A stretch of DNA of 64,000 nucleotides from the NCBI RefSeq assembly GCF_049537155.1, contig NZ_JBMVQZ010000001.1, forward strand, positions 124,001 through 188,000, written 5' to 3'. Shown one piece after another: positions 50,110 to 57,848 of this stretch; the stretch's first letter is position 1; every line of letters starts with the position of its first letter. The notes beneath the pieces are model-generated. The model made no database searches. It was not told the origin of the DNA and saw only the letters and a list, made by a program, of their open reading frames with translations. This stretch comes from Limisphaera sp049537155. Lineage in GTDB: Bacteria > Verrucomicrobiota > Verrucomicrobiia > Limisphaerales > Limisphaeraceae. The position numbers and the translations under genes are program-made.

Positions 50110-50811
50110 ATGGCAACGGACGTACAGCCGAGCGACAATCAGCAGAACCACTTCTTCAAGGAGGACCCGTGGCGGATCTTCCGCATCATGGCGGAGTTCG
50201 TGGAATCTTTCGAGGTCATGTCACGGATCGGCCCCGCGGTTTCGGTGTTCGGGTCGGCGCGCATGAAACGCTCCGACCCCTATTACCAGGCGGCTGTGGA
50301 GCTGGCCCGGCAACTGGCCCGTCACGGGTTTGCCGTCATCACCGGTGGCGGCCCGGGCATCATGGAGGCGGCCAACAAGGGGGCGGCCCTGGCCAGGGGC
50401 AGGTCCGTCGGATTGAACATCGAGCTGCCCCGGGAACAGAAGGGCAACCGGTACGCCAACGTGCCGTTGCATTTTCACTATTTCTTTGCCCGCAAGGTCT
50501 GCTTCGTGAAGTACAGTTGCGGGTTTGTGTTCATGCCGGGCGGGTTCGGCACCCTGGATGAGTTTGCCGAGATCTCCACGCTGGTGCAGACGGAACGGAT
50601 TCCGCGATTTCCCCTGATCCTGTTCGGACGCCCGTTCTGGCGGGGTTTGCTCGACTGGATGCGCAGGCAGATGCTGGGCCGCCAGTTCATCTCGCCGGAG
50701 GACCTCGACCTCTTCCTGGTCACCGACAGTGTGGAAGAGGCGGTCGAGGCCATCCTCGCCTATCGGGAGGAGAAGGGCGTCCCGCGGCGTGCCTCGAAGG
50801 CCTTTGCCTGA
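50110..50811 (+). CDS. LOG family protein (TIGR00730-like nucleotide phosphoribohydrolase)
   Basis: Predicted product of 233 residues. Rossmann-like fold with the two family motifs: GGGPGIMEAANKGAALA (~77-93) and FMPGGFGTLDEFAEI (~138-152, PGGxGTxxE). LOG proteins release cytokinin-type or other bases from nucleoside 5'-monophosphates; bacterial members were formerly labelled lysine decarboxylases. The conserved Arg and Glu of the active site are in these motifs and in the ARKVCFVKY segment. The variant with an N-terminal helix (EDPWRIFRIMAEFVESFEVM) is common in diverse bacteria. It is independent of the following pabB. Confidence 0.9.
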   Translation: MATDVQPSDNQQNHFFKEDPWRIFRIMAEFVESFEVMSRIGPAVSVFGSARMKRSDPYYQAAVELARQLARHGFAVITGGGPGIMEAANKGAALARGRSVGLNIELPREQKGNRYANVPLHFHYFFARKVCFVKYSCGFVFMPGGFGTLDEFAEISTLVQTERIPRFPLILFGRPFWRGLLDWMRRQMLGRQFISPEDLDLFLVTDSVEEAVEAILAYREEKGVPRRASKAFA

Positions 50812-50835
50812 CCGGCGTCAAGGGACAAAGATAGC

Positions 50836-52305
50836 ATGCCGATGCAGGTGCGCATCCTCGATTGGAAGGGGGCGCCGACCCCGGAGGAGCTGGCTGCCCG
50901 GGTCGTGGACGAGCCGGGGACGATTCTGTTGCAGGGCGGCTGGCCTGATGCCCGGCAGGCCCGGTTTTCCTTCCTGGTCACCCGGCCTTTTCTGAGCGTG
51001 TCGGTCTGGGGATCGCGGATCGAATGGTGCGGCCGCGATGCCGGCAGCCGCTGCGGACCGGCGGGGGTGGTTTATGGAAACCCCTGGCAATGGCTGCAGG
51101 CATTGTGGTCCCGATACGAGCTGCCTGACGAGCCGGACCTGCCGTTTCCCTTGGGCGGGATGTTCGGGTTCTGGGGGTATGGACTGGGCCGGTTCGTGGA
51201 ACCGTCGGTCGTCCCGCGTGCCTGCAGGGATCTGGAGCTGCCGGATGCATGGGTCGGCTTGTACGAGAGCCTGGTCTGTTGGGACCATCTGCTGGGCAAG
51301 ACCTGGGTGGTGGCCACGGGACTGGGACCGGACGGTTCGCGCTCGAGCCGGCGGGCGCGGGAACAGATCGCCGGCTGGCAGGCGATCGCTGAGGAACGTG
51401 TCCCGGGGGAGCCGGAAGGGGAACCGGCACCCTGCGGTCCGGTCCGGTCCAGCCTGGGCCGGCAGGGATTCGTGCGGTCGGTCCGGCGGGCACTCGAGTA
51501 CATCCGACTGGGGCACATCTACCAGGTGAACCTTTCGCATCGGTTGACGGTATGCGGGAGGGTCCGGGCTTGGACCCTGTACCGCCGGATGCGCTCCGTT
51601 ACGCCGGCACCGGGTTCGGCGTATTTGAACGGCGGATCGTTTCAATTGGTCTCCGCCTCGCCGGAACTGTTTCTTCGCATGAGCGGCGCGCACATCGTCA
51701 CGCGCCCCATCAAGGGCACCCGCCCGCGGGGCGACGACCCGGAGTCGGACCAGGCCCGAATGCGGGAACTTCGGTCCAGTCCCAAGGAGAACGCCGAGCT
51801 GGTGATGATCACCGATCTGCTGCGGAACGATCTGGGCCGGATCTGCGAATTCGGATCGGTGTGCGTGCCGGAACTGGCCTGTGTGGAGAGTCATCCGCAG
51901 GTGCATCACCTGGTCTCCACGGTGGAAGGACGACTGCGGCCTGAAGTGTCGCATCTGGAGGCGTTGGCGGCCGTGTTCCCGGGCGGCAGCGTCACGGGCG
52001 CGCCGAAGGTGCGGGCCAGGCAGATCATCGAGGAGCTGGAGCCGGTGCACCGGAGCTTCTTCACCGGCGCCCTCGGCGCTCTGGGATTCAACAGGGAGAG
52101 CCGCCTGCAGATGATCATCCGCACGGCATGCTGCGAAGGGGGGCGGATCCATCATCCGGTGGGGGCCGGGATCGTCGCCGATTCGGACCCGGAAGCCGAA
52201 TACGAGGAGACGCTCGCCAAGGCGCGTGGATGGTGGGAGGCGCTGCAGGCGGGTGCGGCACGGGATCGAGACCTGGTGAATCTCACCGGGGCGCGCGTAC
52301 CATGA
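50836..52305 (+). CDS. pabB: aminodeoxychorismate synthase component I PabB
   Basis: Predicted product of 489 residues. PabB turns chorismate and ammonia into 4-amino-4-deoxychorismate for folate synthesis. The chorismate-binding domain covers ~215-470: GHIYQVNLSHRLTV, FQLVSASPELFLRM, the motif RPIKGTRPRG with the PabB-type Lys, MITDLLRNDLGRIC, FPGGSVTGAPKVRARQIIEE and GFNRESRLQMIIRTA. The PIKGT motif distinguishes PabB from TrpE (PIAGT). The N-terminal ~200 residues are the less conserved subdomain. The TGA overlaps the start of the pabC-like gene (ATGA). The glutaminase PabA is not adjacent. Confidence 0.93.
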   Translation: MPMQVRILDWKGAPTPEELAARVVDEPGTILLQGGWPDARQARFSFLVTRPFLSVSVWGSRIEWCGRDAGSRCGPAGVVYGNPWQWLQALWSRYELPDEPDLPFPLGGMFGFWGYGLGRFVEPSVVPRACRDLELPDAWVGLYESLVCWDHLLGKTWVVATGLGPDGSRSSRRAREQIAGWQAIAEERVPGEPEGEPAPCGPVRSSLGRQGFVRSVRRALEYIRLGHIYQVNLSHRLTVCGRVRAWTLYRRMRSVTPAPGSAYLNGGSFQLVSASPELFLRMSGAHIVTRPIKGTRPRGDDPESDQARMRELRSSPKENAELVMITDLLRNDLGRICEFGSVCVPELACVESHPQVHHLVSTVEGRLRPEVSHLEALAAVFPGGSVTGAPKVRARQIIEELEPVHRSFFTGALGALGFNRESRLQMIIRTACCEGGRIHHPVGAGIVADSDPEAEYEETLAKARGWWEALQAGAARDRDLVNLTGARVP

Positions 52306-53138
52306 TGGTCTTTCTGAACGGGCGGTTCCTTCCTGTCGGGGAGGCAAGGGTGCCGGCCCTGGACCGCGGATTCCTGTACGGGGACGGCATCTTCGAAACG
52401 TTGCGGGTGGTGGACGGGCGGCCGTTTCTGGCTGCCGAACACCTGCGGCGCTTTCGGGCCGGGGCGGCTTTTCTGGGGATCCCGCTGGCATGGTCCGACG
52501 CGGAGCTGGCCGGGGTGTGGCAGGAACTTTTCCGGCTGAACCACGCCCGGGACGGCGTGTTGCGAATGACGCTGTCGCGCGGCCCCGGACCACGCGGGTA
52601 CTCGCCGCGTGGAGCGGGACCGCCCACCTTGCTGGTCACGCTTCATCCCGCGCCCCCGGCAACGGGTGCACCCGCGGGCTGGCGCGTGGTCACTTCGCGC
52701 ATCCGGGGAACCGGCCCCCGGATGCTCGCCCCCTACAAGGTTTGCAACCGGCTTCCGCAGATCCTGGCCCGGGCCGACGCGGACGCCGCGGGGGCCGACG
52801 AGGCGTTGATTCTGGACGAGGCAGGCCGGGTGGTGGAGGGGGCCAGTGCCAACGTATTCTGGGTCAGGGGCGAGGAGCTCTGGTCACCGGGACCGCACGA
52901 GGGCGCCCTGGACGGCATCACACGACGTTGGGTGGCGGACCACTGCAGAAAGCTGGGTTGGACGGTGCGGGAGGGGACGCTCCCGCTCGAGCAGGTGCGG
53001 GATGCACAGGGTCTCTTCTTCACCCTGAGCAGCCTGGGCCCGGTGGAGGCTTGCGAACTGGATGGCCGCCCCCTCCCGCGATGGCGGGGATTCTCCGAAC
53101 TCCGAAGGGCCTACGAGGCGGCCCTTCGGACGCTTTGA
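52302..53138 (+). CDS. pabC: class IV aminotransferase fold, probable aminodeoxychorismate lyase PabC
   Basis: Predicted product of 278 residues. The PLP lysine is Lys146 in APYKVCNRLPQILA, and Glu179 is in VVEGASANVFWV, as expected for fold-type IV. DRGFLYGDGIFETLRVVDG is the N-terminal signature shared by PabC, IlvE and D-amino-acid aminotransferase. Coupling to pabB (overlapping ATGA) supports 4-amino-4-deoxychorismate lyase, which yields p-aminobenzoate and pyruvate. A branched-chain or D-amino-acid aminotransferase remains possible by sequence alone. Confidence 0.88.
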   Translation: MMVFLNGRFLPVGEARVPALDRGFLYGDGIFETLRVVDGRPFLAAEHLRRFRAGAAFLGIPLAWSDAELAGVWQELFRLNHARDGVLRMTLSRGPGPRGYSPRGAGPPTLLVTLHPAPPATGAPAGWRVVTSRIRGTGPRMLAPYKVCNRLPQILARADADAAGADEALILDEAGRVVEGASANVFWVRGEELWSPGPHEGALDGITRRWVADHCRKLGWTVREGTLPLEQVRDAQGLFFTLSSLGPVEACELDGRPLPRWRGFSELRRAYEAALRTL

Positions 53139-53233
53139 ACCGGGGTTTTCGCCCGCCGCCCCGGGCACCGGGCGCCCGGCTTAGGGCAGGCCTGCTCCTT
53201 TCCGGAGACCGCCCGGATCATTAAATAACATGA

Positions 53234-53262
53234 TTGACTGATTGCCTCAATTAGCCTCTACT
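53234..53262 (+). promoter_or_regulatory. AT-rich promoter/operator of the LysR-type gene
   Basis: TTGACT (53234-53239), 17 bp, TCTACT (53257-53262), six bases before the ATG at 53269. Within it, ATTG-CCT-CAAT (53241-53251) is a perfect short inverted repeat of LysR-box kind. The stretch 53218-53285 is clearly AT-richer than its surroundings. Confidence 0.45.
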
Positions 53263-53268
53263 TTCCTT

Positions 53269-54159
53269 ATGCAAATCGAAAGTTTGAAAGTTTTCTGTGA
53301 TTTGGCGGAGACGGAGAGCTTCACGAAGGCGGCTCAGATCAACGGCGTGACGCAGTCGGCGGTCAGCCAGCAGATCAGCTCGCTGGAGCGGCAGTTCAAG
53401 TCGCTGTTGATCGAGCGGAGCAAGAAGCGGTTCCGGCTGACGCGGGAAGGGGAGGTCCTTTATCAGTACAGCAAACAGATCATTGCCACCTACGAGGCGC
53501 TCCATCACAAGCTGCAGGAGCTGAAGGACATCATTTCCGGCACGGTCCGGGTGTCCACGATTTACAGCATCGGCCTGCACGACCTGCCGCCGTACATCAA
53601 GCAGTTCATGAAGACCTATCCCACGGTGACGGTGCAGGTGGACTACCGCCACGCCGATCAGGTGTACGAGGACGTGCAGGGCAACGTGGTGGACATGGGG
53701 CTGGTGGCGTATCCGTGGCGGGACAACAAGCTGGAGATCATTCCGCTGCGGAAAACGCCAATGGTGGTCATCTGCGCGCCGGATCATCCGCTGGCGAAGG
53801 CGAAGAACCTCAAACTGAAGGCGCTGGAGGGGGAACGGTTCGTGGGATTCCGCCCGGACATTCCCACGCGCAAGGCGTTGGACCGTGCGATGCGCGAGCA
53901 GGGGGTCTCGGTTCGGTACGTGATGGAGTTTGACAACATCGAGACGGTGAAGCGGGCCGTGGAGATCGGCGCCGGCATCTCCATCGTGCCCCGGACCACC
54001 GTGTCCCAGGAGGTCGCCAACAAGACGCTGGTGGCCATTCCGCTGGAGGACGGCCGGATCGAACGGCCCATGGCGGCGATCATCAAGAAGAACAAGGTGC
54101 TCTCACCCGCGATGAAGCATTTCCTGGAGCTGCTGAAGCAGGAGTTGCCCCAGGGCTGA
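53269..54159 (+). CDS. LysR family transcriptional regulator
   Basis: Predicted product of 296 residues. The N-terminal winged helix-turn-helix reads MQIESLKVFCDLAETESFTK with AAQINGVTQSAVSQQISSLE, typical of LysR proteins. The effector-binding domain starts near residue 90 (GTVRVSTIYSIGLHDLPPYI) and shows CysB/CbbR-like spacing. The C-terminus carries many Lys, unlike the Arg-rich neighbours. The effector and targets are unknown; neither flanking gene is divergent from it, so the target is not obvious. The ATG at 53269 fits the family N-terminus and is nearly leaderless relative to the promoter candidate; nine more codons upstream are possible but overlap the -10. Confidence 0.92.
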   Translation: MQIESLKVFCDLAETESFTKAAQINGVTQSAVSQQISSLERQFKSLLIERSKKRFRLTREGEVLYQYSKQIIATYEALHHKLQELKDIISGTVRVSTIYSIGLHDLPPYIKQFMKTYPTVTVQVDYRHADQVYEDVQGNVVDMGLVAYPWRDNKLEIIPLRKTPMVVICAPDHPLAKAKNLKLKALEGERFVGFRPDIPTRKALDRAMREQGVSVRYVMEFDNIETVKRAVEIGAGISIVPRTTVSQEVANKTLVAIPLEDGRIERPMAAIIKKNKVLSPAMKHFLELLKQELPQG

Positions 54160-54356
54160 AGCCCGGCGCCCGGTCCGGCCGTCCGGGTGGCTGCGGTGTG
54201 CCGCGGCCCGGGGCATGGCAGGGGCCGGGCGTGAAGCAGCGGGGCCAAGGCACGGGACCGGGCATCCGGAGCTCGACCCGGGAACTGCGGGCTGCCCGGC
54301 TTGGTGCGGGCGGAGCCGGGGCAGTTTGCGGGGCCGGGGTCCGTCTGCCTTTGTCG

Positions 54357-54385
54357 TTGGGAAGCCGCCGGGGGCGTGCTACATT
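54357..54385 (+). promoter_or_regulatory. promoter of coaD operon, leaderless arrangement
   Basis: TTGGGA (54357-54362), 17 bp, TACATT (54380-54385), seven bases before the ATG at 54393. No Shine-Dalgarno sequence. The rest of 54160-54356 shows nothing recognisable. Confidence 0.55.
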
Positions 54386-54392
54386 GCGGCGC

Positions 54393-54887
54393 ATGCGACT
54401 GGTGGTCTATGCGGGGAGTTTCGACCCCATCACCAACGGCCATGTGGACGTGGCGGAGCGTGCGGCCCGCCTGTTCGACCGGGTCGTGGTGGCGGTGGCG
54501 CGGAATGACGGCAAGAACCCCCTCTTCACCATCGAGGAGCGGCTGGCGCTGGTGCGGGAGGCCATTGCGCACATTCCCAATGCCGAGGCCGATGCGTTTG
54601 GCGGGTTGCTGGCCGATTATGTGCGGCGGCGCGGAGCGCAGGCGGTCGTGCGCGGGTTGCGGGCGGTCTCGGACTTCGAGTGGGAATTCCAGCTGGCGTT
54701 GATGAACCGGAAATTGAACGAGGCGTTCGAGACCATTTTCATGATGCCGAACGAGAGCTACACCTTTCTGAGCTCGCGGATGGTCAAGGAGATTGCCGCG
54801 TTGGGAGGTGAGATCCGTCCGTTCGTGCCGCCGGTGGTGGAGCGGGCCTTGCGGCAGAAACTGCAGGTTCGGAGGAACGAGTCATGA
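54393..54887 (+). CDS. coaD: phosphopantetheine adenylyltransferase CoaD
   Basis: Predicted product of 164 residues, the usual size. It adenylates 4'-phosphopantetheine to dephospho-CoA. The nucleotidyltransferase motif is YAGSFDPITNGHVDVAERA (~6-24), VVRGLRAVSDFEWEFQLALM is the middle signature, and YTFLSSRMVKEIAALGG the C-terminal one. It is first in the probable operon coaD-yceD-rpmF-plsX-fabH; its stop overlaps the next start (ATGA, 54884-54887). Confidence 0.96.
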   Translation: MRLVVYAGSFDPITNGHVDVAERAARLFDRVVVAVARNDGKNPLFTIEERLALVREAIAHIPNAEADAFGGLLADYVRRRGAQAVVRGLRAVSDFEWEFQLALMNRKLNEAFETIFMMPNESYTFLSSRMVKEIAALGGEIRPFVPPVVERALRQKLQVRRNES

Positions 54888-55375
54888 AACCGCTGCAGGT
54901 GAGTCTGGAACGGCTGGTCCGGGAGGACATCCGTCTGGCGGGCACCCTCACGGCCGAGGAACTCGAGCTGGAGACCCGGGACGCGATGATTGCCGTGGGC
55001 GGGCCCCTGCGATATGCGCTTCAGGTGAGCCGGGTTTCCCACGACCTGTTGCTGGAAGGCCGGCTGGAGTTGGAACTGGACTGTACATGTGTGCGCTGTT
55101 TGCGTCCGGTGCGGCATCGGGTGCTGCTGGAACAGTGGCGCTGCGTGGTGCCGCTGACCGGGCCGGAACGGGCGATTCCGGAGGGTGACCTGGTGGACTT
55201 GACCCCCTACGTGCGCGACGATATTCTGCTGGCGTTTCCGCTCCATCCGTTGTGCGAGCCGGGATGCCCCGGACTGTTGCATTCGGAGCCGGGGAGGGCT
55301 GCCCTTGCGGATCCTTGGAAAGGATGGGCCGCGCCCTCGGTCTGGTCCAAGCTGGACGAGTTGAATTTGGAATAA
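54884..55375 (+). CDS. DUF177/YceD family protein
   Basis: Predicted product of 163 residues. YceD is encoded just before rpmF in many bacteria and has been linked to 23S rRNA maturation. The conserved cysteine pattern is visible: CTCVRCLRPVRHRV around ~66-79 and CEPGCPGLL near ~125-133. Family members often show CxRCL and LCxPDCxGLC; here the second site lacks the last Cys (GLLHSE). The C-terminus (DPWKGWAAPSVWSKLDELNL) matches the usual DPR..W..L..L ending. It overlaps coaD and is followed 10 bp later by rpmF. Confidence 0.9.
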   Translation: MKPLQVSLERLVREDIRLAGTLTAEELELETRDAMIAVGGPLRYALQVSRVSHDLLLEGRLELELDCTCVRCLRPVRHRVLLEQWRCVVPLTGPERAIPEGDLVDLTPYVRDDILLAFPLHPLCEPGCPGLLHSEPGRAALADPWKGWAAPSVWSKLDELNLE

Positions 55376-55385
55376 AGGAAGGCTT

Positions 55386-55574
55386 ATGGGTGTACCGAAA
55401 CGCAAACCGTCGCGCAGCCGGCAGCGGATGCGCCGGGCTTACAACAGTGTGATGAGGCTGCCGCAGTTGAATCCCTGCCCTCAGTGCGGGGAACCGACGC
55501 GGCCGCACCGGGTCTGCCCCGCGTGCGGATATTACAAGGGCCGTCAGATTGTGAGTGTCACCGCCGGCGATTGA
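55386..55574 (+). CDS. rpmF: 50S ribosomal protein L32
   Basis: Predicted product of 62 residues. The N-terminus MGVPKRKPSRSRQRMRRA is diagnostic for bL32, followed by a zinc-ribbon with CPQCGEPTRPHRVCPACGYY (four cysteines in two CxxC pairs). An AAGGAAGG ribosome-binding site precedes the ATG. The position between yceD and plsX matches the classical rpmF-plsX-fab arrangement. A perfect ten-base-pair hairpin lies between it and plsX. Confidence 0.96.
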   Translation: MGVPKRKPSRSRQRMRRAYNSVMRLPQLNPCPQCGEPTRPHRVCPACGYYKGRQIVSVTAGD

Positions 55575-55593
55575 GCGGCTGGCGGGCGGAGAG

Positions 55594-55621
55594 GGCGGCG
55601 GTAGCGGTGGTTACCGCCGCC
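55594..55621 (+). promoter_or_regulatory. stable hairpin directly upstream of plsX
   Basis: GGCGGCGGTA (55594-55603) and TACCGCCGCC (55612-55621) form a perfect ten-base-pair stem with an eight-base loop, eight bases before the plsX ATG. plsX has no Shine-Dalgarno sequence between hairpin and start. It may attenuate transcription, mark an RNA-processing point or control plsX translation. Confidence 0.55.
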
Positions 55622-55629
55622 GTCGCTTT

Positions 55630-56673
55630 ATGCGGATTGCGGTCGATGTCATGGGGGGCGACCACGGCCCCGGTGTGGTGATCGGAGGACTGCGGATGGC
55701 GCTTCGGTCCGGGTTCCGGCCGGGCGTGGTGTTTCTGGTGGGGCAGCAGGACCGGATCGAGCAGGAGCTGCGGGATCAGGGGCTGCAGGATGACTGTCTC
55801 CGGGTGGTCCACGCGGCGGAGGTCCTCACCATGGACGACCGTCCGGTTCAGGCGCTGCGCCGCAAGCCGGATTGTTCCATCATTCGCGCCCTGGAGCTGG
55901 TGGCAGCCGGAGAGGCGGATGCGGCCATTTCCATGGGCAACACCGGCGGGATCTTTGCCGCGGCGACCTTCAAGCTGGGTCGATTGCCGGGTGTGGACCG
56001 GGGCGCGATTGCGGCGGTGATACCCACCCCCGAACGGGCGTTCGTCCTGGTGGACGCCGGGGCGAACATCGAGTGCAAGCCGCTGCATCTGGTCCAGTAC
56101 GCGGTGATGGGCAGCGTCTATGCCCGGGAGGTGCTGCAGGTGGCCTCTCCGCGTGTGGGGCTCATGAACGTGGGCCGCGAGGACGGCAAAGGCAACGAAC
56201 TGACCCAGGAGGCGTTCAAGTTGCTGAAGCGGACCCCGCTGAATTTCGTGGGCAACATCGAGGGACACGATCTGTTTGCCGACCGGGTGGATGTGGTGGT
56301 GTGCGACGGGTTCGTGGGGAATGTGATCCTGAAAACCTGTGAAAGTCTGGCCCTGGCGATGTTCGGCATGCTCAAGCGGGAGTTGAACCGCAATTTGAAG
56401 CGGCGGTTGGGGGCCATGCTGGCCGGCAACGCGTTCCGCACGCTGCGGCGGCGATTGGACCCGGAAGCCTACGGCGGCGCGCCGCTGCTCGGCTTCCGGG
56501 GCACGGTGTTGAAAGTCCATGGTTCGGCTCGCGAACGGGCCTGGTGCAGCGCCCTGCTGATCACCGCCCAGACCCTCCGCCATCACGTCCGTGAAACCAT
56601 CGCCGAGCAGATCGCCGCCACCAACGCACTGTTGGAGGATCGGCCGGCCCCATCCGCCCCCAGCCTGCCATGA
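55630..56673 (+). CDS. plsX: phosphate acyltransferase PlsX
   Basis: Predicted product of 347 residues. PlsX makes acyl-phosphate from acyl-ACP for membrane phospholipid synthesis. The family start RIAVDVMGGDHGPGVVIGG is intact, followed by SMGNTGGIFAAATFKLGRLP, FVLVDAGANIECKPLHL, VGLMNVGREDGKGNELTQ and VVVCDGFVGNVILKTCESLA. The ATG at 55630 is set by that N-terminus. It overlaps fabH by ATGA (56670-56673), so phospholipid and fatty-acid initiation genes are coupled. The ~15-residue C-terminal tail is Pro/Ala/Ser-rich. Confidence 0.96.
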   Translation: MRIAVDVMGGDHGPGVVIGGLRMALRSGFRPGVVFLVGQQDRIEQELRDQGLQDDCLRVVHAAEVLTMDDRPVQALRRKPDCSIIRALELVAAGEADAAISMGNTGGIFAAATFKLGRLPGVDRGAIAAVIPTPERAFVLVDAGANIECKPLHLVQYAVMGSVYAREVLQVASPRVGLMNVGREDGKGNELTQEAFKLLKRTPLNFVGNIEGHDLFADRVDVVVCDGFVGNVILKTCESLALAMFGMLKRELNRNLKRRLGAMLAGNAFRTLRRRLDPEAYGGAPLLGFRGTVLKVHGSARERAWCSALLITAQTLRHHVRETIAEQIAATNALLEDRPAPSAPSLP

Positions 56674-57707
56674 CACCGCCCACCGCCGGTCGGGTCCGCC
56701 ACCCGCGCGCGCAGCATCAGTTTCTCGGCCGCACCTGTTCCATCACCGGGGTGGGCAGCTACGTGCCTGCCCGCGTGCTGACGAACGCGGACCTCGAAAA
56801 AATGGTGGAGACCACCGACCAGTGGATCACCACCCGGACAGGCATCAAGGAAAGGCGCCTGGCGGCCGAGAACGAATTCACCAGCGACATGGCCACCGAG
56901 GCCGCCCGGCGCGCCCTTCAAAACGCCGGCGTGCCCGCCGAGGCGGTGGACCTCATCATCGTCTGCACCATCACACCGGACATGCCCTTTCCCGCCACGG
57001 CCTGTCTGGTGCAGGCGCGCATCGGCGCCACACGCGCGGCGGCGTTTGATCTCGAGGCGGCCTGCTCCGGTTTCCTCTACGGTCTGGAGGTCGGACAGCA
57101 GTTCGTGATCTCCCGGACCTGCGACACGGTCCTGGTCATCGGCGCCGAAAAGCTTTCGTCCATCATTGACTGGACGGATCGGAACACGTGCGTGCTGTTC
57201 GGCGACGGTGCCGGTGCGGTGGTGCTCCAACACCGACCCCACTCCCACGGACTGTTGACCACCGTGATGGGAGCCGACGGAAGCCGGGCCGACGCCCTCT
57301 GCATGCCGGGCGGGGGCAGCCGATGCCCGGCCACCGCACAGTCCGTGGCCGCGCGGCTTCATTACCTCCGCATGGACGGCCGCGAGACCTTCAAGAACGC
57401 CGTCACCGCCATGCACAAGGCGGCGCAAGCGGCCCTGGACCGTTGCGGACTGCGCGTGGAGGATCTGAGGTGCATCATTCCCCATCAGGCCAACCGCCGG
57501 ATCATTGACGCGGTGGCCGAACGGCTCGGAGCCCGGCCCGAGCAGATGTTCGTGAACCTGGACCGCTACGGCAACACCTCGGCTGCTTCGGTGGTCATCG
57601 CCCTGGACGAGGCGGTGCAGGCCGGACGCATCCGGAAGGGCGACCTGGTGATGCTGGTGGCCTTTGGAGCCGGCCTGACCTGGGCGGCGGCCATTGTGGA
57701 ATGGTGA
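56670..57707 (+). CDS. fabH: beta-ketoacyl-ACP synthase III FabH
   Basis: Predicted product of 345 residues. FabH condenses acetyl-CoA (or a branched starter) with malonyl-ACP, starting fatty-acid synthesis. The catalytic triad is visible: Cys132 (LEAACSGFLYGL), His272 (IIPHQANRRI) and Asn302 (RYGNTSAASV). The N-terminal extension of ~20 residues before SITGVGSYVPARVLTN is unusual for FabH and low in conservation. The C-terminal AFGAGLTWAAAIVEW is typical. It ends the coaD-to-fabH unit; fabD and fabG are not in this window's downstream sequence, where convergent pgl begins. Confidence 0.95.
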   Translation: MTPPTAGRVRHPRAQHQFLGRTCSITGVGSYVPARVLTNADLEKMVETTDQWITTRTGIKERRLAAENEFTSDMATEAARRALQNAGVPAEAVDLIIVCTITPDMPFPATACLVQARIGATRAAAFDLEAACSGFLYGLEVGQQFVISRTCDTVLVIGAEKLSSIIDWTDRNTCVLFGDGAGAVVLQHRPHSHGLLTTVMGADGSRADALCMPGGGSRCPATAQSVAARLHYLRMDGRETFKNAVTAMHKAAQAALDRCGLRVEDLRCIIPHQANRRIIDAVAERLGARPEQMFVNLDRYGNTSAASVVIALDEAVQAGRIRKGDLVMLVAFGAGLTWAAAIVEW

Positions 57708-57848
57708 TTCGGCCGGGCGAAACCGCCACGTTGCCTTCTGCATCGTGTTTCGTGCGGGACTTTCCCGGCTGGCTTCCGCCATACCCGGGGTCACCGCGTG
57801 CTGACAGCCCCTGCTGGCAGGGCCGACCTGCGTGGTGCGGCGGGTGGC

